Counted from the first letter of the stretch, positions 9,682-20,035 are shown. The stretch is DNA of 64,000 nt from CAZOOR01 sp964581505 (GCA_964581505.1 CAZOOR010000001.1:55415-119414), one strand, 5' to 3'. Notes: a model not told the origin generated them from the letters alone. Numbers and translations are program-made.

Positions 9682-10323
9682 TTAGTCAGCAAAATCAATA
9701 TAATCCATAGCACTATCAATATTTGCTCCTTCTCTTATTAGGCGGAAATCGTCAGTTGTCATATCAATAATTGTAGAAGGTCCTACAAAGTGATAGTCAT
9801 CGGAAATAACTGCTAAATCAACGGAATGACCGAACTGACGTAGTGCTTCGTCTGCGTCTTGGTATTCGTAATCATCACCGAGCTTTGCCGAAATTGTAAT
9901 AATCGGGTTATCCAGTTCGTTCAATAATAGCTGTGCAAGTGTATTGTTCGGCACTCTGATACCGGAAGTTTTTCGTTTTGAGTCCACTGCATATTTAGGC
10001 ACTTGCTTTGTTGCCGGCAGAATGAACGTATATGGTCCCGGGATTAATCGCCTTAATGCTTTATATGTCTTATTACTTACTTTTGCAAATTCAGCAATGT
10101 TAGATAGTGATTGACAAAGAAAAGTCATTCTCTTTTTTTGATGAATTTTTCTTATTCTTCTGATTCTTTCTACACCCTCTTTATTAGACATATTGCAGGC
10201 AAGAGCAAACCCCGTATCAATGGGGAAGAGTATAACTTTTCCGTCCAGCAAAGCATCGCCCACTTTTCGGATTTTTCTCAACTCGGGTGTTTCCGAATGT
10301 ATTGATAATATTTCTTTTGCCAT
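9682..10323 (-). CDS. YciO/Sua5/YrdC-family protein (threonylcarbamoyl-AMP synthase-like)
   Basis: A 213-residue single-domain cytoplasmic protein of the Sua5/YrdC/YciO fold, which binds ATP and makes threonylcarbamoyl-AMP for tRNA t6A37. Family segments are PIDTGFALAC near the N-terminus, KRMTFLCQSLSNI, PGPYTFILPATKQVPK, GIRVPNN and the C-terminal PSTIIDMTTDDFRLIREG. The wording matches the YciO branch more than TsaC itself; YciO proteins are not always proven to act in t6A synthesis. No Sua5 C-terminal domain is present. It lies 24 bases downstream of the permease gene on the same strand. The housekeeping role is probable, the exact activity uncertain. Confidence 0.85.
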   Translation of the reverse strand: MAKEILSIHSETPELRKIRKVGDALLDGKVILFPIDTGFALACNMSNKEGVERIRRIRKIHQKKRMTFLCQSLSNIAEFAKVSNKTYKALRRLIPGPYTFILPATKQVPKYAVDSKRKTSGIRVPNNTLAQLLLNELDNPIITISAKLGDDYEYQDADEALRQFGHSVDLAVISDDYHFVGPSTIIDMTTDDFRLIREGANIDSAMDYIDFAD

Positions 10324-10347
10324 ATTTACCTCTATGAAAAATTATGA

Positions 10348-11802
10348 CTAAACTTCTTTACTCCGTTTTTTGAAATAGACGTATAGCGGAATTCCTATTG
10401 CCACAAACAATAATCCGAATGCCGATTTAATAATTCTCGGTTCGCCAGGTGCAAAGTTGTTAATGATATAATTATTGATGTCATTATATAAAGTTAGTAC
10501 GACAAAGAAAAATGAGAAAACAACAAAAATAGCCGGAATAACAGGATAACCCCATACTTTGTATGGTCGTTCGGCATTCGGCATTTTTTTGCGAAGAACA
10601 AATACTCCCGCCGCCCCCATACCGTAAAATATCCAACTGACAAAAATCAACATATCTGTAAGTGTATCGAATGTACCGCTCAATATTAATATACTTGTCC
10701 ATATTGATTGGACAACAAGTGATGTAGATGGAGTTCGGAATTTTGGGTGGATTGTGCCGAGTGACGGGAAAAATACCTGCTTCTCTGCCATTGCATAATA
10801 AACACGTGCCGATACCATTATAGTTCCGTTTGATGTGCCGAATGTGGAAATCATCACTGCCGCCGCAATAAATCCGCCACCGAGATTGCCCATTATTGCT
10901 TTCGCCGCATCTGCCGCTACAAGTGTGGACTGTGCCATTTGGTCAATTGGCAATATATAGAGATATGCAAGGTTAATTAAAAAATAAACTGTAATAACAA
11001 TAATTGTACCCCAGAATAAACCGAGCGGTATATTGCGTTGCGGTTGTTTGACTTCGCCGGCTATATATGTGATATTGTTCCAGCCGTCATAAGCCCAAAA
11101 AGCTCCCGATAATGCCGCCGTAAATGCAAGTACCATACCCCAGCCGCTATGGTTTACTATTTGAGAACCGGTTGTAAAATTATCAAATGAACCGTTACCA
11201 ATTGCAAAACCTATAATCACAAGTGCGAGTATTGCCACCACTTTCATTGTCGTAAAAAATGCCGCAATGCCGCCGCCGAATTTCACTCCGTAATAATTGA
11301 CCGCCGAAAGAAAATTGATTGCAAAAATAGCTAATAGTTTTACTCCGAGGTTCTGAAGCGGATAGATATATCCGATAAATGGTATATATAATTCAAATGC
11401 TTTTTCTGTGGCTTCCGATAGCCGCGGTAGTAGGAAGAAATATTGCGTGTATTCGGCAAAGACATAAGTGATGGAAGCAATTGAACCCGCCTGTACTATC
11501 GCGAACATAGACCATCCGTAAAGATATGCCACAAAGTCGCCGTACATCTTTTTAAAGTATATATACTGTCCGCCGGTTTCGGTTATCATTCCGGCTATTT
11601 CCGTATTAGTTAGCGCCCCGAAAAATGTAATTACACCGGCTACTAACCACACTAATAATAATATTTCGGGCGAACCGAGCTGTGATGCCATTATTGCCGG
11701 TTTCTTGAATATTCCGGAACCAATCATTGCTCCGACTACTATCGCAATTGTTGTATATAGTCCAAGCTTTTGTAACAACTGAGAATTGTCTTTATTACCC
11801 AC
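10348..11802 (-). CDS. APC-superfamily amino-acid permease
   Basis: A 484-residue inner-membrane transporter with about 12 predicted helices. The first helix carries the family signature GAMIGSGIFKKPA, and the later AFWAYDGWNNITYIAGEVKQPQRNIPLG segment is typical of the LAT/APA-like amino-acid transporters. Likely imports or exchanges amino acids; substrate not deducible. Its start codon lies inside the end of the ArsC-like gene (8-base overlap), so the two are probably co-translated, though a functional link is not obvious. Confidence 0.88.
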   Translation of the reverse strand: MGNKDNSQLLQKLGLYTTIAIVVGAMIGSGIFKKPAIMASQLGSPEILLLVWLVAGVITFFGALTNTEIAGMITETGGQYIYFKKMYGDFVAYLYGWSMFAIVQAGSIASITYVFAEYTQYFFLLPRLSEATEKAFELYIPFIGYIYPLQNLGVKLLAIFAINFLSAVNYYGVKFGGGIAAFFTTMKVVAILALVIIGFAIGNGSFDNFTTGSQIVNHSGWGMVLAFTAALSGAFWAYDGWNNITYIAGEVKQPQRNIPLGLFWGTIIVITVYFLINLAYLYILPIDQMAQSTLVAADAAKAIMGNLGGGFIAAAVMISTFGTSNGTIMVSARVYYAMAEKQVFFPSLGTIHPKFRTPSTSLVVQSIWTSILILSGTFDTLTDMLIFVSWIFYGMGAAGVFVLRKKMPNAERPYKVWGYPVIPAIFVVFSFFFVVLTLYNDINNYIINNFAPGEPRIIKSAFGLLFVAIGIPLYVYFKKRSKEV

Positions 11803-12151
11803 TCTTTGCCTCGCTCAGCCATTGTTTCCAAATTTTCGGTTCGTTGCCGACTGTAACTTGACTGCCCATCCTTACAATAGGTGTGCGTAAGAGTAAAGGG
11901 TTCTCCAATAATTTTTCACTAATATCAAAAACCATATATGCGAGTCCGCTCTTGATATATTCTTTACTTTCGCGGTCTAGTAAATCTTCCTCGGGGATTG
12001 TTCGTTTTATATTCTCAAGTTCGCCTTTGCTGAGCGGACGTTCCCGCAAATCTACAAAGTGGGGTTTGTTCCCTCGCTCCTTGAAGAAACGCATTGCTTT
12101 GTTTGTATCCTTGCATTTGGGTGTACCGATTATTTGTATATTCACAGCCAT
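11795..12151 (-). CDS. ArsC/Spx-family thioredoxin-fold protein
   Basis: A 118-residue cytoplasmic protein of the ArsC/Spx/YffB family. The N-terminus has IQIIGTPKCKDTNKAMRFF, giving one cysteine (about residue 13) in the active-site position followed by Lys-Asp-Thr. There is no second Cys two or three residues later, so it is not a Spx CxxC type. The C-terminal LLLRTPIVRMG matches the family's substrate-loop region, with Arg and cis-Pro conserved. Members include arsenate reductases and uncharacterised reductases; no ars genes are nearby, so arsenate is not a safe substrate call. It overlaps the permease gene by 8 bases. Confidence 0.8.
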   Translation of the reverse strand: MAVNIQIIGTPKCKDTNKAMRFFKERGNKPHFVDLRERPLSKGELENIKRTIPEEDLLDRESKEYIKSGLAYMVFDISEKLLENPLLLRTPIVRMGSQVTVGNEPKIWKQWLSEAKSG

Positions 12152-12262
12152 TATATTTATTATTTTTTCAAAAATATGGTTTGTAAATATATTGAATATA
12201 TATTAATAAAACAAAGTGCTATACAAAAGATAGCAAAAACATAGTTGAATTTAATTGGAAAT

Positions 12263-13561
12263 TCAGCCTCTTCCGAATAGGTCGTACTCACTGGCATCAG
12301 TGATTTTGACTTCAACGAAATCACCTGGTTTGTGCTTGCGTGCAGAAGTGAAATACACCATATTATCTACATCGGGAGCATCGTGTTCTGTTCTGCCTAC
12401 ATATCCGTCATCTGTAATTCCGTCCACCAAAACTCTATAAATATTATTAATTTTCTCTTTATTTTTAGCAAGTGATATCTTTTGCTGTAATAGCATTATC
12501 TCTTCTTTACGTCTAATTTTTTCTTCCTCAATCACTGTATCGGTAAGTTTATAAGCATAAGTATCGTCCTCGTGCGAATATGTAAAAACACCTACGCGGT
12601 CCAGCTTTGCTTCCGCAATAAAATTATATAATTGTTCAAAATCGTCTTCACTTTCACCCGGATAACCAACAATAAATGTACTACGAATTGCTACATCGGG
12701 AATACGCTCGCGTATTGTTTCTACTAAATTCATAATATATTCCGATTTAGTGCCGCGCCTCATTGATTTTAGAATTTTATCGGAGAAATGCTGAAAAGGA
12801 ATATCAATATAATTACATATATTCGGTTTGCTTGCTATTAGGTCTAATACATCGGTCGGAAAACCGGCAGGATATGTGTATTGCAAACGCAAGCGTTCAA
12901 CACCATCAACATCGCTCAATCTGTCAAGCAATTTGACAAGGTGAGATTTACCGTCAAAGTCTCTACCATAGTAAGTAGTATCCTGTGCAATGACGTTTAT
13001 TTCTTTAACTCCTGCCTGTACAAGTTGTTTGGTTTCCGTAACAAGTTCGTCCGCCGGTGTCGAAATATATTTTCCGCGAATTATGGGTATTGCACAGAAA
13101 GAACACTCTCGATTGCAACCTTCTGCTATTTTAAGATATGCATAATGGGGAGGTGTGAGCAGTCGCCGTACATTGCGTATATGATATTTGTCTTTCCGCT
13201 TAATTGCACGCAGTACCTCCTCATTGGAATTGACGCCGAATATATAATCAACGCCGAGACTGTCCTTGTCCAGTATATCAATATAACGTTGACTAAAGCA
13301 ACCCATAACAATAATTTGCTTGACCAAACCCTGCCGCTTCATATTTACTGCCTCTAAAATAACGCTGGCGCTTTCTTCTTTGGCGTCTGCAATAAATCCG
13401 CAAGTATTAATTACAATGCTTTCGGCTTTTCTAATATTTTCGCATATTTCTATATCATTATAATCAAGCAAACCGATTAAATTCTCGGAATCAACAATAT
13501 TCTTACTACAACCCAAAGTAAGGATTGATACTTTATGACGGATTTTTGTTTTTTTCTTCAT
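12263..13561 (-). CDS. rimO: Ribosomal protein S12 methylthiotransferase RimO
   Basis: Radical-SAM enzyme that methylthiolates an aspartate of ribosomal protein S12. Domain order is as in the family: N-terminal UPF0004 domain with its cluster cysteines (TLGCSKNIVDSENL, then NTCGFI and MGCFSQ), central radical-SAM CxxxCxxC (CNRECSFC, about residues 149-156) and a C-terminal TRAM domain ending EYDLFGRG. The length (432 aa) is normal. The SKNIVDSE signature separates RimO from the tRNA enzyme MiaB. It ends about 110 bases from the ArsC-like gene and starts 22 bases after the WG-repeat gene. Confidence 0.95.
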   Translation of the reverse strand: MKKKTKIRHKVSILTLGCSKNIVDSENLIGLLDYNDIEICENIRKAESIVINTCGFIADAKEESASVILEAVNMKRQGLVKQIIVMGCFSQRYIDILDKDSLGVDYIFGVNSNEEVLRAIKRKDKYHIRNVRRLLTPPHYAYLKIAEGCNRECSFCAIPIIRGKYISTPADELVTETKQLVQAGVKEINVIAQDTTYYGRDFDGKSHLVKLLDRLSDVDGVERLRLQYTYPAGFPTDVLDLIASKPNICNYIDIPFQHFSDKILKSMRRGTKSEYIMNLVETIRERIPDVAIRSTFIVGYPGESEDDFEQLYNFIAEAKLDRVGVFTYSHEDDTYAYKLTDTVIEEEKIRRKEEIMLLQQKISLAKNKEKINNIYRVLVDGITDDGYVGRTEHDAPDVDNMVYFTSARKHKPGDFVEVKITDASEYDLFGRG

Positions 13562-13582
13562 TTGTTATTTTAGGGATAATAG

Positions 13583-14665
13583 TTATTGAACGCGTTTGTT
13601 CCATCTAATATCGAAGACTTGTTTAGGTTCGTCCAAGCTGATTATCCATTCCCCGTTTTTATTGATAAATCCGTATTTATTTTCATCTTTGATGCTTGCC
13701 CATGCCAGTCCGTTTTTGAAAGAATAAACCTTGTCGAAAATATCGGGAATAACCAAACTGTCTTGATAATTGATAAAACCCCATTTTTTATTCTCGGTCT
13801 GTACTGCGGCTAATCCCTCACTGAAATCCTTAACATAAGGATATTTGAACGTAACAATTAATTTGCCGGTTGTATCAATCAAACCCCATTTTTGGTCATT
13901 GTATCTTCTGTTTTCCGACCTGCCGACAAAAGCGTAGTTCTCATGAAATTGATGTGCAAAATCATAAGTAGGGGGAACCAACATTCTATCATTGGAATCA
14001 ATAAATGCAAAATAGCCTTCAAGATGTACGGCGCACTTACCTTCGGAAAAAGGCAGAGCGTCATCATATTTAAAATCAATTATTTGTTCGCCTTTTGTAT
14101 TTATAAAGCCGAGCTTGAACTCCTTTGTGTTTACCGGAGCCAAACCTTCACTAAATCCATTACCCGCTTTGTCTTTGAGCGGTATGAGCATTTTGCCTTG
14201 TTTATTTATATATCCGCTTTCGTTCTTATTAAATACATAAGCCAGTCCATTATGGAAATCAATGGCATCATCGTATTTGTGTTTGATGACTTCATTCCCG
14301 TTCTTGTCATAATAACCGAATATTTGCAGGGATTTAGACCACATATTCTTTCTTGCGGAAAGAGCCATACCGTTATGCATATCATAAACTACCGCACTGT
14401 TCGGTTTGAATGCAAATGAACCGTCTTCGTGTAAGAATTCCCAGTGGTTCTTGTTTTTGTTGTCTCGTATTGTAACGCGAAAAAAACCTTCGCTATATCC
14501 GCGCACTTCGCTTATTCTCTTTGATGTAAAAAATTCGTCTCCGTTCTCATCAATAAAATGCCAAGTACTATCCTGCAAATATGCCGCTAATGGTTTGGCT
14601 TTAGGTTGTTTGCTTATACCTATATTGACTAAGCATAATAATAATATTACTATGTACTTTTTCAT
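13583..14665 (-). CDS. WG-repeat (beta-propeller-like) exported protein
   Basis: A 360-residue protein with a signal peptide (KKYIVILLLCLVNIGIS) and about six to seven WG repeats, seen as recurring units such as KWGFINYQDSLVIP, KLGFINTKGEQIIDFKYDDA and KYGFINKNGEWII. WG repeats are common in Bacteroidetes cell-surface or periplasmic proteins of unknown ligand. An upstream ATG at 14719 would add 18 residues before the signal peptide; the ATG at 14665 is preferred because it places the hydrophobic stretch at the N-terminus and has a purine-rich GGAAAAAGAA in front. No functional partner is evident. Confidence 0.85.
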   Translation of the reverse strand: MKKYIVILLLCLVNIGISKQPKAKPLAAYLQDSTWHFIDENGDEFFTSKRISEVRGYSEGFFRVTIRDNKNKNHWEFLHEDGSFAFKPNSAVVYDMHNGMALSARKNMWSKSLQIFGYYDKNGNEVIKHKYDDAIDFHNGLAYVFNKNESGYINKQGKMLIPLKDKAGNGFSEGLAPVNTKEFKLGFINTKGEQIIDFKYDDALPFSEGKCAVHLEGYFAFIDSNDRMLVPPTYDFAHQFHENYAFVGRSENRRYNDQKWGLIDTTGKLIVTFKYPYVKDFSEGLAAVQTENKKWGFINYQDSLVIPDIFDKVYSFKNGLAWASIKDENKYGFINKNGEWIISLDEPKQVFDIRWNKRVQ

Positions 14666-14735
14666 TTCTTTTTCCGAAAATTGGTTCAACATATAATTAT
14701 AAGACACATTAACCGCCAATCTGTCTCAAAAAAAA

Positions 14736-15215
14736 TTAAATTGCTACTGCTACTTTTGTTAAATCAAATATATTTTCCAAGACTATCGGGGCTATTTCGA
14801 TAATAAAACCCCGCTTACCTCCGTTAATAAATATTGAATTTAAATCAAAAATTGTTCCTTCGGCAACAAGAGGCAATGGCTTTTTAGTTCCAAAAGGGCT
14901 TGTACCACCAAACATATAGCCCGTTGCATTCATTGCCTTTTTAGCATCAGCCGGTTTTACGGTTTTCTTATGCAATTGGCGGGCAAGTTCTTTCATAGAC
15001 ACTTCCTTGTCGCCATGCATAAGCATAAGAATTAACTCACCCTCCGCATCTAATACTAATGTTTTAATCACATTATGCTCATTAACTCCAAGTTTATGAG
15101 CCGTTTGTGCAGTACCTCCTTTTTCCTCATACTCATATAGATACGGTTCAAAATCTATTTTGTTCCGTTTCAGGACCCTAAGTGCCGGTGTAACGGGTAT
15201 TTTAATCTTGCTCAT
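14736..15215 (-). CDS. ybaK: Cys-tRNA(Pro)/Cys-tRNA(Cys) deacylase, YbaK/EbsC family
   Basis: A 159-residue single-domain editing protein that hydrolyses mischarged aminoacyl-tRNA in the cytoplasm. Family marks are KIDFEPYLYEYEEKGG near the N-terminus, GVNEHNVIKTLVLDAEGE, the catalytic-site lysine in that strand, and the C-terminal GGTSPFGTKKPLP and FINGGKRGFIIEI blocks typical of YbaK rather than ProX. Its start overlaps the previous gene's stop by four bases (ATGA), so the pair is probably translationally coupled although their roles look unrelated. Confidence 0.92.
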   Translation of the reverse strand: MSKIKIPVTPALRVLKRNKIDFEPYLYEYEEKGGTAQTAHKLGVNEHNVIKTLVLDAEGELILMLMHGDKEVSMKELARQLHKKTVKPADAKKAMNATGYMFGGTSPFGTKKPLPLVAEGTIFDLNSIFINGGKRGFIIEIAPIVLENIFDLTKVAVAI

Positions 15216-16003
15216 ATTTCTTCGTAATATTGATATTCGACCTTGAAATAGCTTCTGCTACCGTCAATATTATATCTAACATATTCAATTAATCTTAAAT
15301 TCTTATCATACTTATACTTGTACTTAACCCTATTACCGAGATATTTATTTACTTCTTCTGTTTTCAAATTTTTCTTGTTATATCTGAACTTTGTTGTTCT
15401 AATATGTTTCCCGTTTATCTTAACTTTCTCCTGTATCAGATTGTTCTTTCTGTTATATTTATATTTAATTTCATCAACAAGAATTTTTTCCGTTTCATTT
15501 GGGATTGTCTTCCCTTTTTTATCAAATTTTGGATAATATTCATATCCCTGCCTCAGTACTAAATTACCCCTTTTGTCATATTTGCATACATAATCCTTAT
15601 GTTCGGAGCCGTAATTTGTTATTCGTGTAATCCTTCCGAGTGAATCATAAGTATATGTTATTGTTAATACGTTGTTTGCCGATGCTTTTTTTGTTATTTG
15701 TGATAGGTAACCGTCTTCGGCATATTCGTAAACAGAATAAATAGAATCGGAATATGCTTCATATTCCGAACGAGTCAGCAGTTTTCCTGTTGTATCAAAC
15801 AATTCCCTTTTCACAAGTTGCCCGTCATAGAAAGATGATTTTTTATTTGGAACCATTGCGGTTAGGGCTAATTTTATCCTATTCTTTTTAATTACATTGC
15901 GTTGCTCTATTGATTTTTGCATCGCATTGCTAATTTCTCTGATTTGGCTTTCGGCACTACCGGCGACCAATAATATTATAAAAAAAATGAATAACCTTCT
16001 CAT
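15212..16003 (-). CDS. Exported YD-repeat-like protein, function unknown
   Basis: A 263-residue protein with a signal peptide (RRLFIFFIILLVAGSAES, cleavage near residue 19) followed by tandem Tyr/Asp-rich beta-hairpin units such as YTYDSLGRITRITNY, CKYDKRGNLVLRQGY and KYKYDKNLRLIEYVRY. These resemble the YD repeats of RHS proteins but are short and without an RHS core or toxin tail. Likely periplasmic or surface. Coupled by ATGA overlap to ybaK downstream. No function can be assigned. Confidence 0.7.
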   Translation of the reverse strand: MRRLFIFFIILLVAGSAESQIREISNAMQKSIEQRNVIKKNRIKLALTAMVPNKKSSFYDGQLVKRELFDTTGKLLTRSEYEAYSDSIYSVYEYAEDGYLSQITKKASANNVLTITYTYDSLGRITRITNYGSEHKDYVCKYDKRGNLVLRQGYEYYPKFDKKGKTIPNETEKILVDEIKYKYNRKNNLIQEKVKINGKHIRTTKFRYNKKNLKTEEVNKYLGNRVKYKYKYDKNLRLIEYVRYNIDGSRSYFKVEYQYYEEI

Positions 16004-16070
16004 ACATTTCTTTGTGATAAATATACATTAAACGATTTTATAGACTTGTAATAAAAAAAATATTGTAGAA

Positions 16071-19000
16071 CTAAAAAAGCTCGTTAATAAGTTTACTTCC
16101 CATTTGTTCGATTATTTCGTTTATTATTTCAGGCGTTTGCTCAATCTCCTTTTTAGTCCAAACAAATCTATGTGTCCAATCATCATCTTTTTGTGATTTT
16201 CCAGCCAAGCGTGTAAAAAGCAAACGTGCAGTGTATTCATTCTGCTCGGGTGCTATTTGGGATATAAAATAACAGTATATTCTCATCTGCAATTCGTAGT
16301 GTTCGGCTGTCTTGCTTTTCTCTTCGGCAGAATTTATTATATTTGATTTCCAGTCCCAAACTTCAAAACTGCCGTCTCCTTTTTCCAATAACAAATCAAT
16401 TATCCCATGTAGGATATTCCCGTCGAGTGGCATTGATAATTCATATTCCGCCTTGCTGTGTATTATATTGTGATATTCCCTTCTGATTAATGGTGTTTGC
16501 GAAATATTGATACAGTCTTTTCTCATTGTTGCTTTCGTTATTCCGAGATTGCCACGTTCATTGTCTCCTAAGGAATTGTCTATATGAACCTGTAAAACAT
16601 CTTCATTTATTGAGAAATCGTCATTTAACCATTGTTCGATATTTTCTAAGGTATAATGTATTGCTGTTCCGAATATGTTGCCGGCAATATCTTCACTTGC
16701 TCCGCTTGTTTGATTGTTTTTCTCAATAAAATCATCAGGCAATCCTAAAATATATCTATCAAAAAACGCTTGCTTGTTATAAAAGAATTCGGAAAACTTA
16801 CTCGGCGAAAACATTCCGTATGTTTGTTTTGAAGGAATATCATCAATTAGAATTAATGCAGTTCGGGCATCATCTTTGTCGGCAATTTCTACTTCTTCTT
16901 CCTTACTATGCTCGAAAAACCTCCTGATATTCAGATTGAAATTTGTTGTAAACACCTTCCTTTGTTTGCGTATGTCAAGTTTGGTATTAATACTTAATTC
17001 GTTTGTTTCGTCGAATAATTCTTGTAGATTGTCAATACCTAATCCCTGCGAAATCAATTTCATTTGTCCTAGTGTTCTGAGGCTCCCATTCGTGCTTTGA
17101 GTTGTATGTACTGATAATGCCAATATGTCTTCTGCCCTTGTCATTGCTACATATAGCACTCGTTTATCTTCGGCAGTTTCCTTTTCTTTTGTTATTATTT
17201 TGTTCATTAAATTTATTGTCGAATCAACTTGCTTAATCACCATATCTTTATTTTCAAGTTTCAGCGAAAAACCGGGACCAAATTCTTCCGAAACTGTAAA
17301 TGTGTCGCTTCTCCCCGTTTTTTTATTTGTATTATATATAATAACAACAGGAAATTGAAGACCTTTTGCTCCATGAATTGACATAATATTTACAGCATTT
17401 TCATCGGTGAGTACTGCGGCTTCGCTCTCAAGAATTTGATTATCCGTAATAAATTTCAGTTCTTCGACAAAATCATATATGTTTTTAAAACCCGTATCCT
17501 CGAACGAACGTGCTATTTCAATCAACTTGTCAATATTTGCCATTTTTTGGTGTCTATTCGGTTTATGCTCAATTAATCCGCTCCAACCGGTCTTTTCAAT
17601 AATTAGAAGAATAACCTGCGAAATAGACATAGATGGAGCGATGGCAAGAATATCATTTAGCAATGAATATGTTTCTGACAGATTGCTCTCAGGCTTCTCC
17701 TCTGCATACTTTTTCAAATTTTGCCAAAATGTTTTCTGCTCCGCCTGCGATTTTAAATTAAATAGAACTGTGTCTTGAATATTGAAGAATGGCGCCCTCA
17801 GTATCGAAAGCAATGCTATGTCGTTATCAGGGTTATATATAAAATTTAAGAATGACGAAAAATCCATTATTTCTTCCGTCTCGTAGAAGGCATTACCCGA
17901 GTGTACTTTAAATGGAATACCTTCGTCCGCAAGCACTTTCCCTAATTTTGGGAAATTGCTTTTAGCCCTGCTCAATATTGCAAAATCGCTGTATGAATAA
18001 TTGTTATCTTTTTTGTTTTTTATATGTTTGATAAAATTGGCAATTAATTTCTCTTCCTGAATATTATCTGATTTTTCTCCTATCTCTAAATCATTTGCCT
18101 CGTTATGGATTTCTTCTTTATCTTTTTCTCTTTTTGATAATAGAAATATTAACTCGCCCTGCTGATTGCTTGGAATAATATTGTTATTCTCATCAAGTTT
18201 AATATTGTCGGTATCCTTCGAGCATACAAGTTGTGTATATTCTACTTCGTATGCCGATTTTTCAGGGGACATAATACGTTCGCAAATCAGATTGACAAAT
18301 GCCGCCACTGCGGCACGCAAGCGGAATGTACTTGTTAATCTGTTTTTCCCCAATAATTCTTCATTATCAATCGTGCGTTCAGCGGCTTCCGGCTTCTCTA
18401 TGTCTAATTTCCCCTGTTCAATAAGCATTGAATTATAATTGCAAATGTCATTTACAGCAGTATAAAATACAGATACATCGGCATTACGGAAACCATATAT
18501 ACTCTGTTTGGGGTCGCCGACAATGAATAAATTAATATCATCTTTGTTTATTGTCTGCTCTGTGATTTCCGGTATTAGTGATTTTACTATTTCATATTGC
18601 AATTTGTTTGTATCTTGAAATTCATCAATCATTATATAATCTATTTGACTGCGTATTTTATCTACTACATCTTTATTTTTCAGTAGTTCCCTGACGCGTA
18701 GCTGCAAATCATCAAAGTCAAGTTCATTCAAATACTGCTTTGCATCTTCATTTGTTTCTTGGACTTCTTTAACGAATTCCCATAGGATTCTGTCTGTCTT
18801 TAAATATTCGTCAATATACGATAATGACTGTAAGAAGTGTTCGCCTTTTCTTGCATCTACGACTAATTCGCTGTATTGCTCTAATAATGATTCAGTGTCG
18901 CTTCTGCTTGCAATTTTATAAAACCTGCTGTTTGGTTTTCCTGTCTTTGTAAAACATATTTTATTAATTTCATTGAAAGCGGAAATAAAATTACATATTT

Positions 19001-19859
19001 CGGAATAGTTGTTATTATTTTGATTAAGTGAAAGTATAGTGTTTGCATTTCTGTTTATGGCGTCATAAAATTGCCGATAAGTTTGAGTATGATTTTTTTC
19101 GCTTAATAGAAAATTGTCATCATAAAGTGTTTGTATTAATTCCTGAATATCAATTATCATATTCTTAAAATGATAAATGTCTTCAAGTTTGTGTATTATA
19201 AATTGTTTTATTTCTTCATCACTTTGTCCAAAAAAATACTCGAAATCATCGAAGAGTTCGATTTTATTTAGAATACTTTGTACCAATGTCTTCAATTGTT
19301 TGCGTTCAAATTTTGCGAGTAAAAGTTTCATTTTATTCCGAATGGAAGCATTATTGGAATTAAGCAGAAAATCCATTGTACTGTCAATTGATTGTTCAAT
19401 CAATTTCATTCTTTCCGCTTCATTCATTTCGGAAAAGTTAACGGGAATACCTGCCTCTATGGGGAATTGGCGTAGAAGTGATGAACAAAAACTATGAATA
19501 GTCGATATATTGGCATAGCTTAATCCTTCGCGAATACGTTTTAGATTACTGATAACTCCAATGCTTGCTTTGCCGTCTAATTCTAATTCGCTTAATTCCT
19601 TATCATAAGTATTGATAATTTTTTTCTTCATTTCTGCCGCCGCTTTTTTTGTAAAAGTAATGGCAAGCACCCGAGACGGGTCTATCCTCATATCCTTATT
19701 ATCAATATTTATCTCATCAATTATCTTTATAAATCTTTGAACCAGAACAAACGTCTTCCCCGAGCCTGCATTTGCCATCACCGAAAGATTGCGGTCTGTA
19801 CGTAAGCATAACTCTTGTTCACTTGTCAGCGTCATTTTTTCTTTTGTTGTTATTTGCAT
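16071..19859 (-). CDS. UvrD-type helicase fused to RecB-family nuclease (AddA-like)
   Basis: A 1262-residue superfamily 1A helicase with a C-terminal PD-(D/E)XK nuclease, the architecture of AddA/RecB used in processing double-strand breaks. Visible motifs are Walker A ANAGSGKTF (about residue 30), AITFTKKAAAEM, the DEFQDTN box, GDPKQSIYGFR, HGAKGLQFPVVI and VLYVAMTRAED. The nuclease region near residues 1130-1160 has GIIDLLLEK and WDWKSN, giving the Asp and Lys of the active site. No AddB or RecC/RecD gene is adjacent. The first Met or the ATG eight codons later could be the start. The divergent neighbour is an initiator tRNA. Confidence 0.9.
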   Translation of the reverse strand: MQITTKEKMTLTSEQELCLRTDRNLSVMANAGSGKTFVLVQRFIKIIDEINIDNKDMRIDPSRVLAITFTKKAAAEMKKKIINTYDKELSELELDGKASIGVISNLKRIREGLSYANISTIHSFCSSLLRQFPIEAGIPVNFSEMNEAERMKLIEQSIDSTMDFLLNSNNASIRNKMKLLLAKFERKQLKTLVQSILNKIELFDDFEYFFGQSDEEIKQFIIHKLEDIYHFKNMIIDIQELIQTLYDDNFLLSEKNHTQTYRQFYDAINRNANTILSLNQNNNNYSEICNFISAFNEINKICFTKTGKPNSRFYKIASRSDTESLLEQYSELVVDARKGEHFLQSLSYIDEYLKTDRILWEFVKEVQETNEDAKQYLNELDFDDLQLRVRELLKNKDVVDKIRSQIDYIMIDEFQDTNKLQYEIVKSLIPEITEQTINKDDINLFIVGDPKQSIYGFRNADVSVFYTAVNDICNYNSMLIEQGKLDIEKPEAAERTIDNEELLGKNRLTSTFRLRAAVAAFVNLICERIMSPEKSAYEVEYTQLVCSKDTDNIKLDENNNIIPSNQQGELIFLLSKREKDKEEIHNEANDLEIGEKSDNIQEEKLIANFIKHIKNKKDNNYSYSDFAILSRAKSNFPKLGKVLADEGIPFKVHSGNAFYETEEIMDFSSFLNFIYNPDNDIALLSILRAPFFNIQDTVLFNLKSQAEQKTFWQNLKKYAEEKPESNLSETYSLLNDILAIAPSMSISQVILLIIEKTGWSGLIEHKPNRHQKMANIDKLIEIARSFEDTGFKNIYDFVEELKFITDNQILESEAAVLTDENAVNIMSIHGAKGLQFPVVIIYNTNKKTGRSDTFTVSEEFGPGFSLKLENKDMVIKQVDSTINLMNKIITKEKETAEDKRVLYVAMTRAEDILALSVHTTQSTNGSLRTLGQMKLISQGLGIDNLQELFDETNELSINTKLDIRKQRKVFTTNFNLNIRRFFEHSKEEEVEIADKDDARTALILIDDIPSKQTYGMFSPSKFSEFFYNKQAFFDRYILGLPDDFIEKNNQTSGASEDIAGNIFGTAIHYTLENIEQWLNDDFSINEDVLQVHIDNSLGDNERGNLGITKATMRKDCINISQTPLIRREYHNIIHSKAEYELSMPLDGNILHGIIDLLLEKGDGSFEVWDWKSNIINSAEEKSKTAEHYELQMRIYCYFISQIAPEQNEYTARLLFTRLAGKSQKDDDWTHRFVWTKKEIEQTPEIINEIIEQMGSKLINELF

Positions 19860-19962
19860 TTTTCGTCTTGTATATTCATTGTAAACTTAACTTAATAAAC
19901 ATCTGAATAAATATTGAATTTTTTTTATTCGGAATATTTTTCGTAATTTTGAATTCTAATAT

Positions 19963-20035
<73 letters not shown>

